Positions 1 through 13,715 of a DNA stretch of 64,000 nt are shown piece by piece. The DNA comes from Chamaelirium japonicum (taxonomy: Eukaryota > Streptophyta > Magnoliopsida > Liliales > Melanthiaceae). Made by a program: the position numbers and the translations under genes. Under the pieces are notes generated by a model. It worked only from the letters and a program-made list of their open reading frames with translations, had not been told where the DNA came from and ran no database searches. The stretch lies in the NCBI GenBank assembly GCA_947650365.1, contig CANTAL010000127.1, positions 496,001 through 560,000 on the forward strand, read 5' to 3'. The number at the start of each line of letters is the position of its first letter. Position 1 is the stretch's first letter.

Positions 1-1464
1 TAGAATGGATCGTACGAATGAATTAGACTGGATCGTACGAATGAATTAGAATGGATCGTACGAATGAATTAGAATGGATCGTACGAATGAATTAGAATGG
101 ATCGTACGAATGAATTAGAATGGATACATTCGTGCGAATGAAGTAGAATGGATCGTACGAATGAATTAGAATGGATACATTCGTGCAAATGAAGTCGAAT
201 GGATCGTACGAATGATTTAGAATGGATCGTACGAATGAATTAGAATGAATCGTACGGATGAATTAGAATGGATACATTCGAACGAATGAATTAGAATAGA
301 TCATAGGAATGAATTAGAATGGATCATACGAATGAATTAGAATTGATCGTGCGAATGAATTAGAATGGATTGCACGTACGATCCATTCTACTTCATTCGC
401 ATGAATGTATCCATTCTAATTCCTTCGTACAATCCATTCTAATTCATTCGCACGATCAATTCTAATTCATTCGTATGATCCATTCTAATTCATTCGTACG
501 ATCCATTCTACTTCATTCACACGAATGTATCCATTCTAATTCATTCGTACGATCCATTCTAATTCATTCATACGATCCATTCTAATTCATTCGTACGATC
601 CATTCTAATTCATTCGCACGATCAAGTCTAATTCATTCGCACGAATGTATCAATTCTAATTCATTCGTACGATCTATTCTAATTCATTCGCCCGATCCAT
701 TCTAATTCATTCGTACGATCCATTCTACTTCATTCGAACGAATGTATCCATTCTAATTCATTCGTACAATCCATTCTAATTCATTCGTACGATCAATTCT
801 AATTCATTCGTATGATCCATTCTAATTCATTCCTACGATCTATTCTAATTCATTCGTTCGAATGTATCCATTCTAATTCATTCATACAATCCATTCTAAT
901 CGTACGAATGAATTAGAATGGAAACATTCGAACGAATGAATTAGAATAGATCGTAGGAATGAATTAGAATGGATCATACGAATGAATTAGAATTGATCGT
1001 GCGAATGAATTAGAATGGATTGTACGAATCAATTAGAATGGATACATTCGTGCGAATGAAGTAGAATGGATCGTACGAATAAATTAGAATGGATCGTACG
1101 AATGAATTAGAATGAATCGTACGAATGAATTAGAATAGATCGTAGGAATGAATTAGAATGGAAACATTCGAAGGAATGAATTAGAATAGATCGTAGGAAT
1201 GAATTAGAATGAATCGTACAAATGAATTAGAATGGATACATTCGAATGAATGAATTAGAATAGATCGTAGGAATGAATTAGAATGGATCATACGAATGAA
1301 TTAGAATTGATTGTACGAATGAATTAGAATGGATAGATTCGTGCGAATGAAGTAGAATGGATCGTACGAATGAATTAGAATAGATCGTACGAATGAATTA
1401 GAATGGATACATTCGAACGAATGAATTATAATAGATCGTAGGAATGAGTTAGAATGGATCATAC

Positions 1465-1520
1465 GAATGAATTAGAATGAATGAATTAGAATGAATGAAT
1501 TAGAATGAATGAATTAGAAT
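1465..1520 (+). repeat. Four 14-bp shortened monomers in tandem
   Basis: Four consecutive copies of GAATGAATTAGAAT (4 x 14 = 56 bp). Each equals a standard monomer that has lost the 9-base GGATCGTAC core. The array then resumes with GGATACATTC and flips strand near 1530. It looks like a local expansion of one deletion derivative, by slippage or unequal exchange. Confidence 0.9.
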
Positions 1521-3190
1521 GGATACATTCTAATTTATTCGTACGATTCATTCTAATTCATTCCTACGATCTATTCTAATTCATTCGTTCTAATGTATCC
1601 ATTCTAATTCATTCGTATGATCAATTCTAATACATTCGAACGAATGAATTAGAATAGATCGTAGGAATGAATTAGAATGAATCGTACGAATGAATTAGAA
1701 TAGATCGTAGGAATGAATTAGATAGGATTGTACGAATGTATTAGAATTGATCATACGAATGAATTAGAATGAATTAGAATGGATTAGAATGGATTGTACG
1801 AATGAATTAGAATGAATCGTGCGAATGAATTAGAATAGATCGTAGGAATGAATTAGAATGGATCATACGAATGTTTCCATTCTAATTCATTCGTACGATT
1901 AATTCTAATTCATTCGTATGATCCATTCTGATTCATTCGTACGATCCATTCTACTTCATTCGCACGAATGTATCCATTCTAATTCATTCGTGCAATCCAT
2001 TCTAATTCATTCGCACGATCAATTCTAATTCATTCGTATGATCCATTCTAATTCATTCCTACGATCTATTCTAATTCATTCGTTCGAATGTATCCATTCT
2101 AATTCATTCGTACGATTCATTCTAATTCATTCGTACGATCCATTCTAATTCATTCGTACGATCCATTCTACTTCATTCGCATGAATGTATCCATTCTGAT
2201 TCATTCGTACAATCCATTCTAATTCATTCGCACGATCAATTCTAATTCATTCGTATGATCCATTCTAATTCATACGAATGAATTAGAAATGAAGTAGAAT
2301 GGATCGTACGAATGAATTAGAATGGATCGTAGGAATGAATTAGAATGAATCGTACGAATGAATTAGAATGGATACATTCGAACAAATAAATTAGAATAGC
2401 TCATAGGAATGAATTAGAATGGATCATACGAATGAATTAGAATTGATCGTGCGAATGAATTAGAATGGATTGTACGAATGAATTAGAATGGATACATTCG
2501 TGCGAATGAAGTTGAATGGATCATACAAATGAATTAGAGTAGATCGTACGAATGAATTAGAATGGATACATTCGAACGAATGAATTAGAATAGATCGTAG
2601 GAATGAATTAGAATGGATCATACGAATGAATTAGAATTGATCGTGCGAATGAATTAGAATGGATACATTCGTGCGAATGAATTAGAATTGATCGTGCGAA
2701 TGAATTAGAATGGATACATTCGAACGAATGAATTAGAATAGATCGTAGGAATGAATTAGAATGGATCATACGAATGAATTAGAATTGATCGTGCGAATGA
2801 ATTAGAATGGATCGTACGAATGAATTAGAATGGAAACATTCGAACGAATGAATTAGAATAGATCGTAGGAATGAATTAGAATGGATCATACGAATGAATT
2901 AGAATTGATCGTGCGAATGAATTAGAATAGATTGTACGAATGAATTAGAATGGATACATTCGTGCGAATGAAGTAGAATGGATCATACGAAGGAATTAGA
3001 ATGGATCATACGTATGAATTAGAATGAATCGTACGAATGAATTAGAATGGATACATTCGAACGAATAAATTAGAATAGATCGTAGGAATGAATTAGAATG
3101 GATCATACGAATGAATTAGAATTGATCGTGCGAATGAATTAGAATGGATTGTACGAATGAATTAGAATGGATGCATTCGTGCGAATGAAG

Positions 3191-3407
3191 TAGAATGGAT
3201 CGTACGAATGAATTAGAATGGATCGTACGAATGAATTAGAATGAATCGTACGAATGAATTAGAATGGATACATTCGAACGAATGAATTAGAATAGATCAT
3301 AGGAATGAATTAGAATGGATCATACGAATGAATTAGAATTGATCGTGCGAATGAATTAGAATAGATTGTACGAATGAATTAGAATGGATACATTCGTGCG
3401 AATGAAG
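3191..3407 (+). repeat. Reference 217-bp higher-order repeat unit, F strand
   Basis: A clean nine-monomer unit. In order the cores read: GGATCGTACG, GGATCGTACG, GAATCGTACG, a 28-mer with ACATTCGAACG, AGATCATAGG (usually AGATCGTAGG), GGATCATACG, TTGATCGTGCG, AGATTGTACG (usually GGATTGTACG), and a 28-mer with ACATTCGTGCG ending in GAAG rather than GAAT. Seven 23-mers plus two 28-mers make 217 bp. The GAAG landmark ends at 3190 and again at 3407, exactly 217 bases apart. The two 28-mers divide the unit into a 97-bp and a 120-bp part. Confidence 0.93.
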
Positions 3408-4436
3408 TAGAATGGATCGTACGAATGAATCAGAATGGATCGTACGAATGAATTAGAATGAATCGTACGAATGAATTAGAATGGATACATTCGAACGAAT
3501 GAATTAGAATAGATCGTAGGAATGAATTAGAATGGATCATACGAATGAATTAGAATTGATCGTGCGAATGAATTAGAATGGATTGTACGAATGAATTAGA
3601 ATGGATACATTCGTGCGAATGAAGTAGAATGGATCGTACGAATGAATTAGAATGGATCGTACGAATGAATCAGAATGGATCGTACGAATGAATTAGAATG
3701 AATCGTACGAATGAATTAGAATGGATACATTCGAACGAATGAATTAGAATAGATCGTAGGAATGAATTAGAATGGATCGTACGAATGAATTAGAATGAAT
3801 CGTATGAATGAATTAGAATGGATACATTCGAACGAATGAATTAGAATAGATCGTAGGAATGAATTAGAATGGATCATACGAATGAATTGGAATGGATACA
3901 TTCGAACGAATAAATTAGAATAGATCGTAGGAATGAATTAGAATGGATCATACGAATGAATTAGAATTGATCGTGCGAATGAATTAGAATGGATTGTACG
4001 AATGAATTAGAATGGATACATTCGTGCGAATGATGTAGAATGGATCGTACGAATGAATTAGAATGGATCGTACGAATGAATTAGAATGAATCGTACGAAT
4101 GAATTAGAATGGAAACATTCGAACGAATGACTTAGAATAGATCGTAAAAATGAATTAGAATGGATCATACGAATAAATTAGAATGGATCGTACGAATGAA
4201 TTAGAATGGATTGTACGAATGAATTAGAATGGATACATTCGTGCGAATGAAGTAGAATGGATCGTACGAATGAATTAGAATGGATCGTACGAATGAATTA
4301 GAATGGATCGTACGAATGAATTAGAATGAATCGTACGAATGAATTAGGAATTATATCCATTCTAATTCATTCGTACGATTCATTCTAATTCATTCGTACG
4401 ATCCATTCTAATTCATTCGTACGATCCATTCTACTT

Positions 4437-4648
4437 CATTCGCACGAATGTATCCATTCTAATTCATTCGTACAATCCATTCTAATTCATTCGCACGATC
4501 AATTCTAATTCATTCGTATGATCCATTCTAATTCATTCCTACGTAGGAATGAATTAGAATGGATCATACGAATGAATTAGAATTGATCGTGCGAATGAAT
4601 TAGAATGGATTGCACGAATGAATTAGAATGGATACATTCGTGGAATGA
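4437..4648. repeat. Foldback palindrome at a strand switch
   Basis: The R-to-F switch falls at the perfect palindrome CCTACGTAGG (4538-4547), centred between 4542 and 4543, with no spacer. The mirror symmetry continues outward in the same HOR register for about 105 bases per side. By hand the only difference there is one T/C mismatch about 70 bases out, before a small length difference breaks the match. Few junctions in the window are true in-register palindromes; most join different monomer types. Confidence 0.85.
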
Positions 4649-6967
4649 ATAAGAATGGATCGTACAAATGAATTAGAATGGATCATGCGAATGAATTTGA
4701 ATGGATCGTACGACTGAATAAGAATGGATCGTACAAATGAATTAGAATGGATACATTCGAGCGAATAAATTAGAATATTTCGTAGGAATGAATTAGAATG
4801 GATCATACGAATGAATTAGAATTGATCGTGCGAATGAATTAGAATAGATTGTACGAATGAATTAGAATGGATACATTCGGGCGAATGAAGTAGAATGGAT
4901 CGTACAAATGAATTAGAATGGATCATACGAATGAATAAGAATGAATCGTACGAATGAATTAGAATGGATACATTTGAACGAATGAATTAGAATAGATCGT
5001 TGGAATGAATTAGAATGGATCATACGAATGAATTAGAATTGATCGTGCGAATGAATTAGAATGGATTGTATGAATGAATTAGAATGGATACATTCGTGCG
5101 AATGAAGTAGAATGGATTGTACGAATAAATTAGAATGGATCGTACGAATGAATTAGAATGAATCGTACGAATGAATTAGAATGGATACATTCGAACGAAT
5201 GAATTAAAATAGATCGTAGGAATGAATTAGAATGGATGATACGAATGAATTAGAATTGATCGTGCGAATGAATTAGAATGGATTGCACGAATGAATTAGA
5301 ATGGATACATTCGAGCGAATGAAGTAGAATGGATCGTACGAATGAATTAGAATGGATCGTACGAATGAATTAGAATTAATCGTACGAATGAATTAGAATG
5401 GAAACATTCGAACGAATGAATTAGAATAGATCGTAGGAATAAATTAGAATGGATACATTCGTGCGAATGAAGTAGAATGGATCGTATGAATGAATTAGAA
5501 TGGGTCGTACGAACGAATGAATTAGAATTGATCGTGCGAATGAATTAGAATGGATTGTACGAATGAATTAGAATGGATACATTCGTGCGAATGAAGTAGA
5601 ATGGATCGTACGAATGAATTAGAATGGATCGTACGAATGAATTAGAATGATCGTGCGAATGAATTAGAATGGATTGTACGAATGAATTAGAATGGATACA
5701 TTTGTGCGAATGAAGTAGAATGGATCGAACGAATGAATTAGAATGGATCGTACGAATGAATTAGAATGGATACATTCGAACGAATGAATTAGAATAGATC
5801 GTAGGAATGAATTAGAATGAATCATACGAATGAATTAGAATGGATCGTACAATCCATTCTAATTCATTCGTACGATCCATTCTACTTCATTCGCACGAAT
5901 GTATCGATTCAAATTCATTCGTACAATCCATTCTAATTCATTCGCACGATCAATTCTAATTCATTCGTATGATCCATTCTAATTTATTCCTACGATCTAT
6001 TCTAATTCATTCGTTCGAATGTATCCATTCTAATTCATTCGTATGATCCATTCTAATTCATTCGTACGATCCATTCTACTTCATTCGCACGAATGTATCC
6101 ATTCTAATTCATTCGTACGATCCATTCTACTTCATTCGCACGAATGTATCCATTCTAATTCATTCGTACAATCCATTCTAATTCATTCGCACGATCAATT
6201 CTAATTCATTCGTATGATCCATTCTAATTCATTCCTACGATCTATTCTAATTTATTCGTTCGAATGTATACATTCTAATTCATTCGTACGATTCATTCTA
6301 ATTCATTCGTACGATCTATTCTAATTCATTTGTACGATCCATTCTACTTCATTCGCACGAATGTATCCATTCTAATTCATTCGTACAATCCATTCTAATT
6401 CATTCGCACGATCAATTCTAATTCATTCGTTCGTATGATCCATTCTAATTCATTCGTACGATCCATTCTACTTCATTCGCACGAATATATCCATTCTAAT
6501 TCATTCCTACGATCTATTCTAATTCATTCGTTCGAATGTTTCCATTCTAATTCATTCGTATGATTCATTCTAATTCATTCGTACGATCCATTCTAATTCA
6601 TTCGTACGATCCATTCTACTTCATTCGCACGAATATATCCATTCTAATTCATTCGTATAATCCATTCTACTTCATTCGCATGAATGTATCCATTCTAATT
6701 CATTAGTACAATCCAATCTAATTCATTCGCACGATCAATTCTAATTCATTCGTATGATCCATTCTAATTCATTCCTACGATCTATTCTAATTTATTCGTT
6801 CGAATGTATCCATTCTAATTCATTCGTACGATTCATTCTAATTCATTCGTACGATCCATTCTAATTCATTCGTACGATCCATTCTACTTCATTCGCACGA
6901 ATGTATCCATTCTAATTCATTCGTACAATCCATTCTAATTCATTCGCACGATCAATTCTAATTCATT

Positions 6968-8570
6968 CGTTCGTACGATCCATTCTGATTCATTCGTACG
7001 ATCCATTCTACATCATTTGCACGAATGTATCCATTGTAATTCATTCGTACAATCCATTCTATTTCATTCGCACGATCAATTCTAATTCATTCGTATGATC
7101 CATTCTAATTCATTCCTACGATCTATTCTAATTCATTCGTTCGAATGTATCCATTCTAATTCATTCGTACGATTCATTCTAATTCATTCGTACGATCCAT
7201 TCTAATTCATTCGTACGATCCATTCTACTTCACTCGCTCGAATGTATCTATTCTAATTCATTCGTACAATCCATTCTAATTCATTCGCACGATCAATTCT
7301 AATTCACTCGTATGATCCATTCTAATTCATTCCTACGATCTATTCTAATTCATTCGTTCGAATGTATCCATTCTAATTCATTCGTACGATTCATTCTAAT
7401 TCATTCGTACGATCCATTCTAATTCATTCGTACGATCCATTCTACTTCATTCGCACGAATGTATCCATTCTAATTCATTCGTACAATCCATTCTAATTCA
7501 TTCGCACGATCAATTCTAATTCATTCGTATGATCCATTCTAATTCATTTCTACGATCTATTCTAATTCATTCGTTCGAATGTATCTATTCTAATTCATTC
7601 GTACGATTCATTCTAATTCATTCGTACGATCCATTCTAATTTATTCGTACGATCCATTCTACTTCATTCGCACGAATGTATCCATTCTAATTTATTCGTA
7701 CAATCCATTCTAATTCATTCGCACGATCAATTCTAATTCATTCGTATGATCCATTCTAATTCATTCCTACGATCTATTCTAATTCATTCGTACGATTCAT
7801 TCTAATTCATTCGTACGATCCATTCTAATTCATTCGTATGATCCATTCTAATTCATTCCTACGATCTATTCTAATTCATTCGTTCGAATGTATCCATTCT
7901 AATTCATTCGTACGATTCATTCTAATTCATTCGTACGATCCATTCTATTTCATTCGTACGTTCCATTCTACTTCATTCGCACGAATGTATACATTCTAAT
8001 TCCTTCGTACAATCCATTCTAATTCATTCGCACGATCAATTCTAATTCATTCGTATGATCCATTCTAATTCATTCCTACGATCTATTCTAATTCATTAGT
8101 TCGAATGTATCCATTCTAATTCATTCATACAATCCATTCTAATTCATTCGCACGATCAATTCTAATTCATTCGTATGATCCATTCTAATTCATTCCTACG
8201 ATCTATTCTAATTCATTCGTTCGAATGTATCCATTCTAATTCATTCGTACGATTCATTCTAATTCATTCGTACGATCCATTCTATTTCATTCGTACGATC
8301 CATTCTACTTCATTCGCACGAATGTATCCATTCTAATTCTTTCGTACAATCCATTCTAATTCATTCGCACGATCAATTCTAATTCATTCGTATGATCCAT
8401 TCTAATTCATTTCTACGATCTATTCTAATTCATTAGTTCGAATGTATCCATTCTAATTCATTCGTACGATTCATTCTAATTCATTCGTACGATCCATTCT
8501 AATTCATTCGTACGATCCATTCTAATTCATTCGCACGAATGTATCCATTCTAATTCATTCGTACGATCCA
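6968..8570 (-). repeat. Dispersed segmental duplication, copy 1 (about 1.6 kb)
   Basis: Matches about 15521-17100 in the same orientation. The offset is 8,553 bases at the start (CGTTCGTACG at 6968 and 15521) and 8,530 bases from about 8094 onward. The shift equals one 23-bp monomer. Rare variants shared in order include CTGATTCATTCG, CTACATCATT and two ATTAGTTCG sites. Confidence 0.8.
7227..7443 (-). repeat. Reference 217-bp higher-order repeat unit, R strand
   Basis: This is the reverse-complement counterpart of the F unit. It starts at the ACTTCA landmark (7227), which recurs at 7444, again 217 bases on. The nine monomer types occur in the same order when read on the minus strand. F and R blocks therefore share one ancestral higher-order repeat, so the inversions came after the nine-mer was established. 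Confidence 0.92.
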
Positions 8571-8574
8571 TTCT

Positions 8575-8840
8575 AATTCATTCGTACGAATGTATTAGAA
8601 TGATCGTACGAATGAATTAGAATGGATCGTGCGATGCAATCTAATTCATTCGTACGATCCATTCTAATTCATCCGTATGATCAATTCTCATTCATTCGCA
8701 TGATCCATTCTAATTCATTCTCACGAATATAACCTTTCTAATTCATTTGTATGATCTATTCAAATTCATTCGTACGATCCATTCTAATTTATTCGTTCGA
8801 ATGTATCCATTCTAATTCATTCGTACGATTCATTCTTCAT
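8575..8840. repeat. Irregular, diverged satellite patch
   Basis: Around a 46-bp F island the HOR order is lost and monomers carry more point changes, for example GTGCGATGCAATC, TCACGAATATAACC and CTATTCAAATTC. It could be an old boundary between two amplified segments. Regular HOR order resumes by about 8840. Confidence 0.65.
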
Positions 8841-11800
8841 TCGCACGAATGTATCCATTCTAATTCATTCGTATAATCCATTATAATTCATTCGCACGAT
8901 CAATTCTAATTCATTCGTATGATCCATTCTAATTCATTCCTACGATCTATTCTAATTTATTCGTTCGAATGTATCCATTCTAATTCATTCGTACGATTCA
9001 TTCTAATTCATTCGTACGATCCATTCTAATTCATTCGTATGATCTATTCTACTTCATTCGCACGAATGTATCCATTCTAATTCATTCGTGCAATCCATTC
9101 TAATTCATTCGCACGATCAATTCTAATTCATTCGTATGATCCATTCTAATTCATTCCTACGATCTATTCTAATTCATTCGTTCGATCCATTCTACTTCAT
9201 TCGCACGAATGTATCCATTCTAATTCATTCGTACGATCCATTCTAATTCATTCGTACGATCCATTCTAATTCATTCGTACGATTCATTCGAATGTATCCA
9301 TTCTAATTCATTCATACAATCCATTCTAATTCATTCGCACGATCAATTCTAATTCATTCGTATGATCCATTCTAATTCATTCCTACGATCTATTCTAATT
9401 CATTCGTTCGAATGTATCCATTCTAATTCATTCGTACGATCCATTCTAATTCATTCGTACGATCCATTCTAATTCATTCGTACGATCCATTCTAATTCAT
9501 TCGTATGATCCATTCTAATTCATTCCTACGATCTATTCTAATTTATTCGTTCGAATGTATCCATTCTAATTCATTCGTACGATTCATTCTAATTCATTCA
9601 TACGATCCATTCTAATTCATTCGTATGATCTATTCTACTTCATTCGCACGAATGTATCCATTCTAATTCATTTGTGCAATCCATTCTAATTCATTCGCAC
9701 GATTAATTCTAATTCATTCGTATGATCCATTCTAATTCATTCCTACGATCTATTCTAATTCATTCGTTCGATCTATTCTACTTCATTCGCACGAATGTAT
9801 CCATTCTAATTCATTCGTACGATCCATTCTAATTCATTCGTACGATCCATTCTAATTCATTCGTACGATCCATTCTAATTCATTCGTACGATTCATTCGA
9901 ATGTATCCATTCTAATTCATTCGTACAATCCATTCTAATTCATTCGCACGATCAATTCTAATTCATTCGTATGATCCATTCTAATTCATTCCTACGATCT
10001 ATTCTAATTCATTCGTTCGAATGTATCCATTCTAATTCATTCGTACGATCCATTCTAATTCATTCGTACGATCCATTCTACTTCATTCGCACGAATGTAT
10101 CCATTCTAATTCATTCGTACAATCCATTCTAATTCATTCACACGATCAATTCTAATTCATTCGTATGATCCATTCTAATTCATTCCTACGATCTATTCTA
10201 ATTCATTCGTTCGAATGTTTCCATTCTAATTCATTCGTACGATTCATTCTAATTCATTCGTACGATCCATTCTAATTCATTTGTACGATCCATTCTACAT
10301 CATTCGCACGAATGTATTCATTCTAATTCATTCGTACGATCCATTCTACTTCATTCGTACGAATGTATCCATTCTAATTTATTCGTACAATCCATTCTAA
10401 TTCATTTGCCCGATCAATTCTAATTCATTCGTATGATCCATTCTAATTCATTCCTAATATCTATTCTAATTCATTCGTTCGAATGTTTCCATTCTAATTC
10501 ATTCGTATGATCCATTCTAATTCATTCGTACGATCCATTCTAATTCATTCGTACGATCCATTCTACTTCATTCGCACGAATGTATCCATTCTAATTCATT
10601 CGTACAATCCATTCTAATTCATTCGCACGATCAATTCTAATTCATTCGTATGATCCATTCTAATTCATTCCTACGATCTATTCTAATTCATTCGTTCGAA
10701 TGTTTCCATTCTAATTCATTCGTACGATTCATTCTAATTCATTCGTACGATCCATTCTGATTCATTCTACTTCATTCGCACGAATGTATCCATTCTAATT
10801 CATTCGTACAATCCATTCTAATTCATTCGCACGATCAATTCTAATTCATTCGTATGATCCATTCTAATTCATTCCTACGATCTATTCTAATTTATTCGTT
10901 CGAATGTATCCATTCTAATTCATTCGTACGATTCATTCTAATTCATTCGTACGATCCATTCTAATTCATTCGAATGATCTATTCTACTTCATTCGCACGA
11001 ATGTATCCATTCTAATTCATTCGTGCAATCCATTCTAATTCATTCGCACGATCAATTCTAATTCATTCGTATGATCCATTCTAATTCATTCCTACGATCT
11101 ATTCTAATTCATTCGTTCGATCCATTTTACTTCATTCGCAGGAATGTATCCATTCTAATTCATTCGTACGATCTATTCTAATTCATTCATACGATCCATT
11201 CTAATTCATTCGAACGATCCATTCTAATTCATTCGTACGATCCATTCGAATGTATCCATTCTAATTCATTCGTACAATCCATTCTAATTCATTCGCACGA
11301 TCAATTCTAATTCATTCGTATGATCTATTCTAATTCATTCCTACGATCTATTCTAATTCATTCGTTCGAATGTATCCATTCTAATTCATTCGTACGATCC
11401 ATTCTAATTCATTCGTACGATCCATTCTACTTCATTCGCACGAATATATCCATTCTAATTTATTCGTACAATGCATTCTAATTCATTCGCACGATCAATT
11501 CTAATTCATTCGTATGATCCATTCTAATTCATTCCTACGATCTATTCTAATTCTTTCGTTCGAATGTTTCCATTCTAATTCATTCGTATGATTCATTCTA
11601 ATTCATTTGTACGATCCATTCTAATTCATTCGTACGATCCATTCTACTTCATTCGCACGAATGTATCCATTCTAATTCATTCGTACGATCCATTCTACTT
11701 CATTCGCACGAATGTATCCATTCTAATTTATTCGTACAATCCATTCTAATTCATTCGCACGATCAATTCTAATTCATTCGTATGATCCATTCTAATTCAT

Positions 11801-12321
11801 TCCTACGATCTATTCTAATTTATTCGTTCGAATGTTTCCATTCTAATTCATTCGTACGATCCATTCTAATTCATTCGTACGATCCATTCTACTTCATTCG
11901 CACGAATGTATCCATTCTAATTCATTCGTACAATCCATTCTAATTCATTCGCACGATCAATTCTAATTCATTCGTATGATCCATTCTAATTCATTCCTAC
12001 GATCTATTCTAATTCATTCGTTCGAATGTTTCCATTCTAATTCATTCGTACGATTCATTCTAATTCATTTGTACGATCCATTCTGATTCATTCTACTTCA
12101 TTCGCACGAATGTATCCATTCTAATTCATTCGTACAATCCATTCTAATTCATTCGCACGATCAATTCTAATTCATTCGTATGATTCATTCTAATTCATTA
12201 GTACAATCTATTCTAATTCATTCGTTCGAATGTATCCATTCTAATTCATTCGTACGATTCATTCTAATTCATTCGTACGATCCATTCTAATTCATTCGTA
12301 CGATCCATTCTACTTCATTCG

Positions 12322-13715
12322 TACGAATGAATTAGAATGAATCGTACGAATTAATTAGAATGGATCGTACGAATGAATTAGAATGGATACATTCATGCGA
12401 ATGAATTAGAATGGATCGTACGAATGAGTAACAATGGATCGTACGAATGAAATAGAATGGATCGTACGAATGAATTAGAATGGATCGTGCTAATGAATTA
12501 GAATGGATCGTACGAATGAATTAGAATGGATCGTACGAATGAATTAGAATAGATCGTGCGAATGAATTAGAATGGATTGTACGAATGAATTAGAATGGAT
12601 TGTACGAATGAATTAGAATGGAATGTATCCATTCTACTTCATTCGCACGAATGTATCCATTCTAATTCATTCGTACAATCCATTCTAATTCATTCGCACA
12701 ATCAATTCTAATTCATTCGTATGATCCATTCTAATTCATTCCTACGATCTATTCTAATTCATTCGTTCGAATGTATCCATTCTAATTCATTCGTACAATC
12801 CATTCTAATTCATTCGCACGATCAATTCTAATTCATTCGTATGATCCATTCTAATTCATTCCTACGATCTATTCTAATTCATTCGTTCGAATGTATCCAT
12901 TCTAATTCATTCGTACGATTCATTCCAATTCATTCGTACGATCCATTCTAATTCATTCGTACGATCCATTCTACTTCATTCGCATGAATGTATCCATTCT
13001 AATTAATTCGTGCAATCCATTCTAATTCATTCGCACGATCATTTCTAATTCATTCGTACGATCCATTCTAATTCATTCGTACGATCCATTCTACTTCATT
13101 CGCATGAATGTATCCATTCTAATTCATTCGTACAATCATTTCTAATTCATTCGCACGATCTATTCTAATTCATTCGTATGATCCATTCTAATTCATTCCT
13201 ACGATCTATTCTAATTTATTCGTTCGAATGTATCCATTCTAATTCATTCGTACGATTCATTCTAATTCATTCGTACGATCCATTCTAATACATTCGTACG
13301 ATCCATTCTACTTCATTCGCACGAATGTATCCATTCTAATTCATTCGTGCGAATGGATCGTACGAATTAATTGGAATGGATTCATTCGTACGATCCATTC
13401 TAATGAATGAATTAGTACAATCCATTCTAATTAGAATGAATTAGAATGGATCGTACGAATGAATTAGAATGAATCGTACGAATGAATTAGAATGGATCGT
13501 AGGAATGAATCGTGCGAATGAACGAATGAATTAGAATAGATCGTACGAATGAATTAGAATGGATTGTACGAATGAATTAGAATGGATCGTACGAATGAAT
13601 TAGAATGAATCGTACGAATGAATTAGAATGGATACATTCGTGCGAATAAAGTAGAATGGATCGTACGAATGAATTAGAATGGATCGTACGAACGAATGAA
13701 TTAGAATAGATCGTA
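12322..13715. repeat. Short mixed-orientation region
   Basis: F 12322-12623, R 12624-13345, scrambled 13346-13440, F 13441-13715. The F-to-R junction near 12623 (GAATGGAATGTATCC) is the commonest type in the window. In 13346-13440 partial monomers of both strands alternate within a few tens of bases. Confidence 0.82.

Larger units (their letters stand above)
1..5850. repeat. Mixed-orientation satellite region, F dominated
   Basis: Blocks: F 1-375, R 376-900, F 901-1530, R 1531-1631, F 1632-1874, R 1875-2271, F 2272-4351, R 4352-4542, F 4543-5850. The F block 2272-4351 holds many consecutive 217-bp units, with some monomers lost or gained. The R-to-F junction at 900/901 (CCATTCTAATCGTACG) is the same as those near 30649 and 32915. 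The one near 1631 recurs near 18950, 31510 and 32152. Confidence 0.88.
5851..12321 (-). repeat. Long R-orientation satellite block
   Basis: Almost unbroken R orientation, with one tiny F island at about 8588-8633. Many 217-bp units are in register, with scattered gain or loss of single monomers. Variants such as ATTAGTTCG (8094, 8431) and the short join TTCGTTCGATCCATTC (about 9180, 9768, 11110) mark sub-segments copied within the block and elsewhere. The F-to-R junction at about 5850 (GATCGTACAATCCATTC) recurs near 13715 and 27970. Confidence 0.9.
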
